Translations under genes and position numbers: made by a program | Shown: positions 1-5,982 of the stretch, one piece after another | How positions within the stretch are numbered: position 1 is the stretch's first letter | Layout: every line of letters begins with the position of its first letter | Notes under the pieces: generated by a model | What the model saw: only the letters and a program-made list of their open reading frames with translations | Told to the model about the DNA's origin: nothing | The model's database searches: none | From: Candidatus Altarchaeum sp. CG2_30_32_3053 | GTDB taxonomy: Archaea; Altiarchaeota; Altiarchaeia; Altiarchaeales; Altiarchaeaceae | Reading direction: 5' to 3' | NCBI GenBank assembly: GCA_001873845.1 | Contig: MNZY01000198.1 | Span: 1 to 10,359 of the forward strand | Length of the DNA: 10,359 nt

Positions 1-40
1 ATAACTTGTAAAAATATTAGTAAAAAAAACAAATATATAA

Positions 41-67
41 TTATCCCAATTTTAGTGGGGCAGCACC
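41..67 (+). repeat. End-repeat family, copy 1 (hairpin-bearing, 27 nt)
   Basis: This 27-nt segment aligns without gaps to 508-534 and to the reverse complement of 10130-10156. All three start TTATCC and end AGCACC. It can form a small hairpin (CCC at 45-47 with GGG within 57-60). Read on the minus strand it is followed by a T-rich tract (A-run at 22-28 on the plus strand), so it could also act as a terminator. Only the terminal 27 nt is shared here; the longer 71-73 nt identity seen between the other two copies is not evident. Confidence 0.6.
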
Positions 68-82
68 GTATTTTTATATTGA

Positions 83-172
83 TTATTGTTTCCACCCAAA
101 TTTTTCAATAACATTTTCAATAACATTAACACATTTATTAAATTCGTTGCTTTTTTTGGAAATTTTTTTAAA
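83..172 (-). pseudogene. Possible C-terminal coding remnant, unidentified
   Basis: On the minus strand an open stretch of about 29 codons ends in a TAA at 83-85. It encodes a plausible protein tail containing NVIENVIEKFGWKQ. The NVIE duplication comes from a direct repeat (aataacatt twice, 107-127). No start codon or family is recognisable and an in-frame stop lies immediately upstream. It may be the tail of a degraded gene lying outside the end repeat at 41-67, or chance. Confidence 0.2.
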
Positions 173-287
173 TTATTTTTAAAAGTAATTCCAAATAATT
201 TTTAATATTTTTAAATTGTTAAATTTTTTTAATACAGTCATTTATCATAGGATAAAGGTGTTCGGAACTACTGAATATTTAAAAACA

Positions 288-467
288 ATGGAAAACCAAA
301 ATAAAAAAACGCTGTCGAAAGCGAACATATCACGATCAGGCGTGTCCAAACGAAAATTGTGAAATATATAACCTAGTCAATCATGAACAAGTTGTAAAAA
401 ATAGACATAAAAAAAATGAATAGCAATAGTACTTATGTAAAGTGTGTAGCATACGATTCAATAAAAT
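288..467 (+). pseudogene. Degraded zinc-ribbon transposase N-terminus
   Basis: In one plus-strand frame, 331-468 reads as a four-cysteine zinc ribbon: CPNENC (343-360), then YNLVNHEQVVKNRH, then two in-frame stops (421-423, 427-429), then LCKVCSIRF (433-459). The spacing of a CPx3C pair followed by a CxxC pair with a following aromatic resembles the N-terminal zinc ribbon of IS1-like and related archaeal transposases. A candidate start ATG at 288 lies in another frame, implying a frameshift as well. No DDE catalytic domain follows: the ribbon runs straight into the end repeat at 464-534. This is best read as an internally deleted, dead insertion-sequence remnant. The family assignment is an inference from the motif only. 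Confidence 0.5.
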
Positions 468-534
468 ATAATTTTTAAGCAGATTTTTAAAAAATATCAC
501 AAATTAATTATCCTAATTTAAAGAGGAGAGCACC
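464..534 (+). repeat. End-repeat family, copy 2 (71 nt), abutting aroC
   Basis: These 71 nt match the reverse complement of 10130-10202 with four substitutions and one 2-nt gap. The outer terminus is GAGCACC (528-534), six bases from the aroC stop codon. A subterminal hairpin pairs TCCT (511-514) with AGGA (524-527). In the aroC transcript this hairpin is followed by a T6 tract (A-run 489-494 on the plus strand), so it may also end aroC transcription. Sitting next to a transposase remnant, it is most simply the end of a mobile or MITE-like element. Confidence 0.65.
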
Positions 535-540
535 AAAATT

Positions 541-1665
541 TTAAAATTTTTTTGGAATATTGTTATTTTGCATCATCAAATCAACAATAGTTATTGCAAC
601 CATACTTTCAGCAACCGGAACAGCTCTTGGAACAATACAGGGATCATGCCTCCCTTTAACATTTAATGTCGTTTCCTCAAAATTTTTAATATCAACTGTG
701 TTTTGCATCTTGGATATAGAAGATGTCGGCTTAATGGCAAGTCGTACCACAACAGGCATCCTGTTGCTAATTCCTCCTAAAATTCCTCCGCAGTTATTTG
801 TTTTTGTGAAAATTTTTTTTGCGTTATCCGATTTATTCTCAATTATACAAAATTCATCGTTTGCTTCACTTCCTTTCATACCGCTTAATTCAAAACCTTT
901 TCCTGTTTCAAATCCCTTAGCAGCAGGAATTGACATTAGAGCATAAGCAAGCCGCGCACCTAATTTACCATATACTGGCTCTCCTATTCCCGACGGAAGA
1001 TTCAACACCAGAATTTCAATAATTCCTCCAACGGATTCCCCTTCATTTTTTGCTTTAATTATTGCATTCCTCATCAGTACGCCCTGTTCAACATCTATAC
1101 ATCTGATATCGCTTTTTTCAACTGCCTTTTTGTATTCATCAATTTTGTCTGTATCAAAATTTTTATAATAACTTATTCCAGATTCAATATTGGCAATTTC
1201 CTTCACATAAGCAAAAACATCAACTTTAAATTTATTCAAAATTTTCTTTGCTATTGCACCTGCTGCAACCCTGCATGCAGTTTCTCTTGCACTGCTCCTG
1301 CCGCCACCCCTGTAATCAATGTGCCCAAATTTCTCTTTATATGTCCAGTCGGCATGTCCGGGACGCAGTTTAAATTTCAATTCATCGTAGTCAGATGAAC
1401 GGGCGTCCTTATTATAAATCATCATTGCTATAGGTGTTCCGAGCGTCTTTCCTTCAAAAATTCCGGATAAAATTTCAACAGTATCTTCTTCCTTTCGATG
1501 AGTGGAAATTTCACTTTGACCAGGCTTTCGTTTGTCTAATTCATGCTGTATTTCTGATTTTGAAATTTCAATCCCCCCAGGACATCCATCAATAACAACG
1601 CCAATTGCCTTACCATGTGATTCTCCGAATGTCGTAATTGTAAAAATTTCGCCAAAAGTGTTCAT
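541..1665 (-). CDS. aroC: Chorismate synthase
   Basis: This enzyme converts 5-enolpyruvylshikimate-3-phosphate to chorismate by anti-1,4-elimination of phosphate, the last step of the common aromatic (shikimate) pathway in the cytosol. It needs reduced FMN. The 374-residue length is normal. All three family signatures are intact: GESHG at residues 14-18; RPGHADWTY (101-109) followed by RGGGRSSARET (119-129) and RVAAGAIAK (132-140); and RHDPCIVPRAVPVAESM (339-355), which contribute to FMN and substrate binding. The ATG at 1665 is preferred because the conserved N-terminal TFGESHG begins right after it and a TATA-like box lies just upstream (1698-1707). It is divergent from cooC across about 360 bp and has no co-directional shikimate neighbour. 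Its stop codon lies six bases from a mobile-type end repeat, yet the C-terminus looks complete. Confidence 0.97.
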   Translation of the reverse strand: MNTFGEIFTITTFGESHGKAIGVVIDGCPGGIEISKSEIQHELDKRKPGQSEISTHRKEEDTVEILSGIFEGKTLGTPIAMMIYNKDARSSDYDELKFKLRPGHADWTYKEKFGHIDYRGGGRSSARETACRVAAGAIAKKILNKFKVDVFAYVKEIANIESGISYYKNFDTDKIDEYKKAVEKSDIRCIDVEQGVLMRNAIIKAKNEGESVGGIIEILVLNLPSGIGEPVYGKLGARLAYALMSIPAAKGFETGKGFELSGMKGSEANDEFCIIENKSDNAKKIFTKTNNCGGILGGISNRMPVVVRLAIKPTSSISKMQNTVDIKNFEETTLNVKGRHDPCIVPRAVPVAESMVAITIVDLMMQNNNIPKKF

Positions 1666-1697
1666 TTTATAATATTTAAAATAGAGACAACTAAAAA

Positions 1698-1707
1698 TTA
1701 TATAAAC
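1698..1707 (-). promoter_or_regulatory. TATA-like box for aroC
   Basis: On the minus strand this reads GTTTATATAA. It is centred about 37 nt before the aroC ATG, which would put transcription start roughly 10 nt before the start codon, a short leader typical of archaea. No Shine-Dalgarno sequence is apparent. Inferred from position and composition only. Confidence 0.45.
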
Positions 1708-1993
1708 AGGGATTCTGATTTAAAAAAACTCTACGCAAAAACACACTCCTTTTTCTTGCATCTGCCTGTAATTTTGTAAATAACTTTTTTGTGAGGTGAT
1801 TTATTTTTATTTAATTTAACTGCTGCTCTTAACTTTTTAAATAATTAATATTCTGAAACAAAAAATTACAAATTTTAGTTAAATTATCTATGCAATTTGT
1901 AAAGGATATTTTGGATTCAGGATCCCTAATAAATTATTTTAATCAATAAAAATAAATATGAGAGCGAAAAATTTAAACCATTAAACCATTATG

Positions 1994-2002
1994 AAATTTA
2001 AT
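1994..2002 (+). promoter_or_regulatory. TATA-like box for cooC
   Basis: AAATTTAAT is centred about 25 nt before the cooC ATG, implying a leaderless or nearly leaderless transcript. The same nine bases occur about 27 nt before fwdD. A second AT-rich candidate (AATTTAAACC, 1970-1979) would give a leader of about 20 nt. Confidence 0.4.
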
Positions 2003-2022
2003 TATTATTTCACCAAATTTAA

Positions 2023-2820
2023 ATGATTATCGTCATTACAGGAAAAGGAGGTGTAGGAAAAACAATGGTTTCATCATTGCTCGTCAGATGTATCGCAGAA
2101 TTAAAAAAAGATGCAAAAATTCTGGCAATAGACGCAGACCCTGCCACAAATTTGGCGGATGCGTTAGGAATAAAGGCATTAATGAGTATTGGAGAAATCA
2201 TAGAAAATTTCAATGTTGAAAATAGTAAAAATATAAATTTTTTAGATTATCTGCGGCAGAAAATTTCTGAAAATACAACACACACAGAAAAATCTGATTT
2301 TATTGAAATGGGACAAGGTGAAGGAGTGGGATGTTATTGCAGTGTCAATGATGTTTTAAGGTTTGTGTTAGAAGAAAAGCAGAAAAATTATAAATTTGTG
2401 ATTGTTGACTGTGCGGCAGGATTAGAACATCTTTCAAGGAAGACAACCACAGGAGCAGATGTTTTGCTCATAGTTACTGATACATCTGAGGCGGGCTTCA
2501 GAAGTGCTGAAACAATAAAGAAAATCGCTGTCCATGCAGGAGTTGAAGAGGACAGTATGTTTCTGGTTGTAAATAAAGTAAAGGAAGCAAGAGAAGTAAG
2601 GAAAGTAAATACAGGTAGCGAAAAAACTGAAAAAGTAAAAACAGGCAGCGAAATTTTAAATGAAAAAATCGCAAACACAAAAATTTTAGAAATTTGCAGG
2701 ATCCCTTATGATGAAAAGGTTATTGTATATAACAATTCTGGAACTCCTTTAATAAATATTCCATCCAATTCAAAGACATATCCAAGAATAAAGGAATTGG
2801 CTGAATTTTTGGCCGGATAA
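2023..2820 (+). CDS. cooC: CooC-type nickel-insertion ATPase (CO dehydrogenase maturation)
   Basis: This is a cytosolic MinD/SIMIBI-class ATPase that helps load nickel into the C-cluster of CO dehydrogenase. The 265-residue protein starts with a deviant Walker A loop, GKGGVGKT (residues 7-14, signature Lys8), followed by IDADPATNLADALG (36-49) and VDCAAGLEHLSRKT (128-141). The diagnostic feature is GCYC (103-106): the Cys104-x-Cys106 pair that, in characterised CooC dimers, forms the inter-subunit metal site. The ATG at 2023 puts the P-loop strand (MIIVITGKGG) right at the N-terminus, as usual. After VVNKV an extra stretch of about 18 residues (roughly 187-212) carries a short internal duplication (KVNTGSE and KVKTGSE) before IPYDEKV. 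No CO dehydrogenase gene lies within the window. A role with another nickel enzyme cannot be excluded, but the CxC motif favours CooC. Confidence 0.88.
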   Translation: MIIVITGKGGVGKTMVSSLLVRCIAELKKDAKILAIDADPATNLADALGIKALMSIGEIIENFNVENSKNINFLDYLRQKISENTTHTEKSDFIEMGQGEGVGCYCSVNDVLRFVLEEKQKNYKFVIVDCAAGLEHLSRKTTTGADVLLIVTDTSEAGFRSAETIKKIAVHAGVEEDSMFLVVNKVKEAREVRKVNTGSEKTEKVKTGSEILNEKIANTKILEICRIPYDEKVIVYNNSGTPLINIPSNSKTYPRIKELAEFLAG

Positions 2821-3218
2821 ATTTTAAAATTAAAACTGTTATGATATTTAGTAATTTCCTTTTTTTATTGTATAATTTGATTATAGTCATTTTGACATCT
2901 TTTGATAATATTGTTTTTGTCCATATATTTATTCTTTAAATCATAATATGTAATGTTGATGTTCAAAATAAATAATCAAAAAGTTGAAATTTTCACTATA
3001 ATAGAGCTGTTGCAAATTAAAAATTTCAAAAACGATTAAAAATAAAAAAGGCATTTTTTTAGGTGCTTAAAAAATTAAGTGTCAAAAATATGAAAAAACA
3101 ACTACAAAACCAAATATGACGGGATAAAAATTTAATTAAAATACTGTTAATTTATTATATTAAAATGAAAACAATATATGAAAAAATTTTAAATGAATAA
3201 CAGATTAATAAATTAAGT
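2821..3218. other. cooC-endoQ intergenic region
   Basis: About 400 bp of AT-rich sequence with stops in all frames and no recognisable gene, tRNA or structured RNA. T-rich stretches just after the cooC stop (T7 at 2860-2866) could serve as an archaeal oligo-T terminator. The only visible candidate element near its end is the endoQ promoter. Confidence 0.5.
3185..3194 (+). promoter_or_regulatory. TATA-like box for endoQ
   Basis: AATTTTAAAT is centred about 29 nt before the endoQ ATG, the same spacing as the candidates for cooC and fwdD. The surroundings are very AT-rich (another candidate is TTATTATATT at 3152-3161), so the choice is tentative. Confidence 0.3.
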
Positions 3219-5813
3219 ATGCTTCTTGCCGACTTTCATTTACACAGCAAATACAGCAGGGCAACAAGTCCGCTGATGAATGTTATTGATTTGGGAAAAG
3301 CAGCAAAAGAAAAAGGAATAAATTTACTTGGCACGGGTGATTTTACCCATCCGCTATACTTTGCTGAGTTGAAGAAAAATTTATCTAAATTTAACGAAGG
3401 AATTTTCATTGAGGAAAAAAGCGGGACAAAATTTATCCCCACAACAGAGATATGCCTGATATTCGGCAAGGAAATAAATAATGTGAGGAAGGTAAGGAAG
3501 GTTCATCTGCTGATTTTTTCAGAAAATTTTGAAATTGTTGAACAGATTAATGACTGGCTTTCAAAGAAAGGAAATTTAAAAGCAGACGGAAGGCCGATAT
3601 TTGGAATGAATGCGGTTGAATTTACAGAAAAAATTATGGAAATTTCAAAGGAAAATTTTATCGTTCCGGCGCATTGCATATTACCAGATACTTTTTTACA
3701 TTGTAATTCTGACATGAAAATGATAAAAAACATTTCTGTCGGAGATTTGGTTTACACTCATAAAGGACAATATCAAAAAGTGCAAAAGGTTTATAGACAT
3801 CGATATAAAGGAGAAATGATTAATATAAAGCCCTATTATTTCCGAATTGGTTTAAAAACAACCCCAGAACATCCAATTTGTGTAATTAAAACATTTAAAG
3901 ATTGTTCCAATTTTGGCGGACAACAGCATGTATATTGCAGGAGAAATTGTAGTTATTTAAAGAGACGAGGATGTAAGCATCCATATTTCATGAATTACCG
4001 CTCCGAATGGGTTCAAGCAAAAGATATTGAAAAAGGAGATGTTCTCGTTTTTCCCAGATTTAATACATCCACGGAAGATGTAAAGGAAATCAGAATTAGC
4101 AATTATCTGTCTGAAAGACAATTTAAAGTTTTAGATAATGAAATATCCTGTAATCAAGGAAGAACAGATAAAAAGTTGCCAAATATAGTAAATGTTGATA
4201 AAAATTTTTGCAGGCTGGGGGGGTATTATATTTCAGAAGGATACACAAATAACAGGGATTCTATTGCATTTTGTTTTAACCAAAACGAAGAAGAATATGT
4301 GAAGGATTTAAATTTTTTGATGAAGAAAATCTTTAAATTTTCTTCGCCAAGAATTTACAAAAGAAAAAAGACAAAAAGCATAGAAATTATTTATTTTTCA
4401 AAAATTTTATCAAAGGTCTTTGGTACTCTTTTTTATAATTCCGATGCGATAAAAAAAGCCAACACTAAATGTTTACCTTTTTGGATGTTAACTTTGCCAT
4501 TAGAAAAACAGGTAGAAATTCTTACTGGCTGGTGGCGGGGAGATACAGGGTACACTTCTTCCCGAGAGATGATGAATCAAATGAAAATTATTTTGCTTCG
4601 TTTAGGAATAGTTCCTTCTATTGGCAAACAAACGAAAGAATATTTTAATAAAAGTAAGAAACACAAAATAGGAAATAGGACTATTAAAGCACAAGGTGAT
4701 CTTTTTTCTTTTTATAATCTTTCGTTCTTTCAAGATTCATTTGAATTATTGAAAACTCCCGAATTTAGAAAATTTAACACCAAATTAGATAGAAGACATG
4801 GATGGATTGATGAAAAATATATTTACATCCCCGTAAGAGATATCGGGGCAGAAGATTATGAAGGAGAAGTTTATAACTTAGAGGTTGAAGAGGATAATTC
4901 TTATGTTTGTGAATTTGCCGCGGTTCATAATTGCTGGACTCCGTGGTTCGGCATTCTCGGTTCAAAATCCGGCTTTGACAGTATTGAAGAATGTTTTGAA
5001 GATAAAAGCAAGGAAATTTATGCAGTTGAGACTGGATTATCTTCGGATCCTTTGATGAACTGGCAATTAAGCAAACTTGACAAATATGCTTTAATTTCAA
5101 ATTCCGATTCACACAGTTTGCATAATCTCGGAAGAGAATGCAATGCTTTTAATTTTGATGAAGAATATGTCCGTTACAAGGATATTATTAATGCAATAAA
5201 ATTTAAAAATAAGGAAAAATTTTTATTTACCGTTGAAGTTCCGCCTGAATTCGGCAAATATCACTATACAGGACACAGGAGTTGTAATTTTTCGTGCGCG
5301 CCAAAAGAAGCAATAAATTTGCACAACTTATGTCCTATCTGCAAAAATCCATTAACAATTGGTGTTGAACAAAGGGTTGAAGAACTGGCAGACAGAGAGC
5401 ATGGATTTATTCCTTTGGATGCAATTCCATTTAAGAACATAATTCCCTTGTGGGAAATATGTGGAAAATTTAAGGTTAAAAACAAGGAGAAAATTTTAAT
5501 TAACAAATTTAACAACGAGATGAATGTTTTGCTTAATGCAGAAATTGATGAGATTAGGAAGATTGATGAAAATGTTGCAATTGTTATTGAATCATTGCGG
5601 AATAATAAACACATCGTTAAGCCAGGATATGATGGAGTTTATGGGGAAATTTTAACCGAAGGGGGCAATAAAGGTAAAGAAAGTAAGGAAAAAGAAAAGA
5701 ATAATAAAGGCAAGGAAAAAGAAAAAAGAGAAAAAGCAAAAGAAAAAAGCAAAAAAGAAAAAGAAAAAAGCAAAGGTAAAGAAAGGCAGAAAGGACTTGA
5801 TGAATTTTTATAA
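3219..5813 (+). CDS. endoQ: Endonuclease Q-like PHP-family nuclease, interrupted by an intein
   Basis: The 864-residue precursor comprises two exteins around an intein (residues 153-571); splicing would give 445 residues, close to known EndoQ (COG1379, PHP domain plus Zn ribbon). In Thermococcales this enzyme cuts DNA 5' to deaminated bases (uracil, hypoxanthine, xanthine) and abasic sites. PHP metal ligands are visible: DFHLH (5-9), GDFTH (40-44), E77, H152 in VPAH, and SNSDSH (627-632), whose Asp is the expected catalytic residue. The zinc ribbon uses C689, C693, C705 and C708. The ATG at 3219 puts DFHLHSKYS at the usual N-terminal place. The C-terminus has an approximately 45-residue Lys/Glu-rich tail (about 815-856) ending in QKGLDEFL, a PCNA-interacting peptide. 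The gene has its own promoter and converges on the fwd operon. Identity as EndoQ is inferred from domain architecture; a related PHP phosphoesterase role is the alternative. Confidence 0.87.
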   Translation: MLLADFHLHSKYSRATSPLMNVIDLGKAAKEKGINLLGTGDFTHPLYFAELKKNLSKFNEGIFIEEKSGTKFIPTTEICLIFGKEINNVRKVRKVHLLIFSENFEIVEQINDWLSKKGNLKADGRPIFGMNAVEFTEKIMEISKENFIVPAHCILPDTFLHCNSDMKMIKNISVGDLVYTHKGQYQKVQKVYRHRYKGEMINIKPYYFRIGLKTTPEHPICVIKTFKDCSNFGGQQHVYCRRNCSYLKRRGCKHPYFMNYRSEWVQAKDIEKGDVLVFPRFNTSTEDVKEIRISNYLSERQFKVLDNEISCNQGRTDKKLPNIVNVDKNFCRLGGYYISEGYTNNRDSIAFCFNQNEEEYVKDLNFLMKKIFKFSSPRIYKRKKTKSIEIIYFSKILSKVFGTLFYNSDAIKKANTKCLPFWMLTLPLEKQVEILTGWWRGDTGYTSSREMMNQMKIILLRLGIVPSIGKQTKEYFNKSKKHKIGNRTIKAQGDLFSFYNLSFFQDSFELLKTPEFRKFNTKLDRRHGWIDEKYIYIPVRDIGAEDYEGEVYNLEVEEDNSYVCEFAAVHNCWTPWFGILGSKSGFDSIEECFEDKSKEIYAVETGLSSDPLMNWQLSKLDKYALISNSDSHSLHNLGRECNAFNFDEEYVRYKDIINAIKFKNKEKFLFTVEVPPEFGKYHYTGHRSCNFSCAPKEAINLHNLCPICKNPLTIGVEQRVEELADREHGFIPLDAIPFKNIIPLWEICGKFKVKNKEKILINKFNNEMNVLLNAEIDEIRKIDENVAIVIESLRNNKHIVKPGYDGVYGEILTEGGNKGKESKEKEKNNKGKEKEKREKAKEKSKKEKEKSKGKERQKGLDEFL
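3675..4931 (+). mobile_element. Intein with LAGLIDADG homing endonuclease in endoQ
   Basis: This 419-residue class 1 intein occupies residues 153-571 of the EndoQ precursor. Block A starts at Cys153 (CILPDTFLHC). Block B is TTPEH (214-218) with Thr215 and His218. Block F is VYNLEVEEDNSYV (551-563). Block G ends in VHN with His570-Asn571, followed by +1 Cys572. All residues for self-splicing are present, and joining gives VPAH-CWTPWFG, a normal PHP motif. A LAGLIDADG endonuclease lies inside: LGGYYISEG (333-341, acid Glu340) and ILTGWWRGDTG (434-444, acid Asp442), about 100 residues apart. Both acids are intact, so homing activity is plausible. An extra Cys/His cluster (C229, H237, C240, C244, C252, H254) lies between block B and the endonuclease. 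Confidence 0.93.
5655..5810 (+). other. Lys/Glu-rich tail with terminal PIP-like box of EndoQ
   Basis: Residues about 813-864. An almost purely purine coding strand (5670-5796) encodes a low-complexity K/E tract, followed by Gln857, Leu860, Phe863 and Leu864, which fit the archaeal PCNA-interacting pattern QxxLxxF(F/L) at the extreme C-terminus. PCNA stimulation of EndoQ is known in Thermococcales; binding here is inferred. Confidence 0.65.
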
Positions 5814-5870
5814 ATTCAGAAATTTTTAATATGCCAGAAAAGATATTTCGCACTTTGACATTTTTTGAAC

Positions 5871-5945
5871 TTGCTCAATAAGTAGTGGTAAACTACCCTT
5901 ATATTCACATAAAACAAGAGTGAATTACTGCCCAATATTGAGCAA
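5871..5945 (+). repeat. Branched inverted-repeat element (75 nt)
   Basis: A perfect 10-bp stem (TTGCTCAATA, 5871-5880, with TATTGAGCAA, 5936-5945) encloses two smaller hairpins: GTAGT/ACTAC (5882-5886, 5892-5896, loop GGTAA) and ATTCAC/GTGAAT (5903-5908, 5920-5925). This would fold as a three-way junction in RNA or single-stranded DNA. It lacks tRNA hallmarks such as a T-arm TTCGA. It could be an untranslated structured RNA, a terminator, or a transposon-derived element. Confidence 0.5.
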
Positions 5946-5982
5946 ATACAAAATAAGATTTTTTGGTATTTTTTAAAATTTT

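Larger units (their letters stand above)
1666..2022. other. Divergent aroC/cooC intergenic region
   Basis: This AT-rich spacer between two divergent genes has no convincing coding sequence. Besides the two promoter candidates it holds an imperfect inverted repeat: 1708-1720 (AGGGATTCTGATT) against 1915-1927, matching at 11 of 13 positions about 200 bp apart. Its meaning is unknown and it may be chance. Confidence 0.5.

Noticed and set aside
560..946. 128-codon plus-strand frame antisense to aroC
   Set aside because: Shadow of chorismate synthase, which has all family signatures on the other strand.
1708..1927. Imperfect inverted repeat as the ends of a small MITE between aroC and cooC
   Set aside because: Only 11 of 13 bases match, no target duplication is visible, and one arm overlaps promoter DNA; chance cannot be excluded.
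1991..2026. Eleven-codon upstream frame whose TGA overlaps the cooC ATG (ATGA)
   Set aside because: Its start overlaps the best TATA-like box for cooC, so it would lie upstream of the transcript; probably chance.
3004..3018. GAGCTGTTGCAAATT, reminiscent of some insertion-sequence termini
   Set aside because: No partner inverted terminus, transposase or target duplication was found in the surrounding intergenic region.
5871..5945. tRNA gene (75 nt, multi-branched)
   Set aside because: The closing stem is 10 bp, there is no T-arm with TTCGA, no D-arm GG and no anticodon arm of the right geometry.
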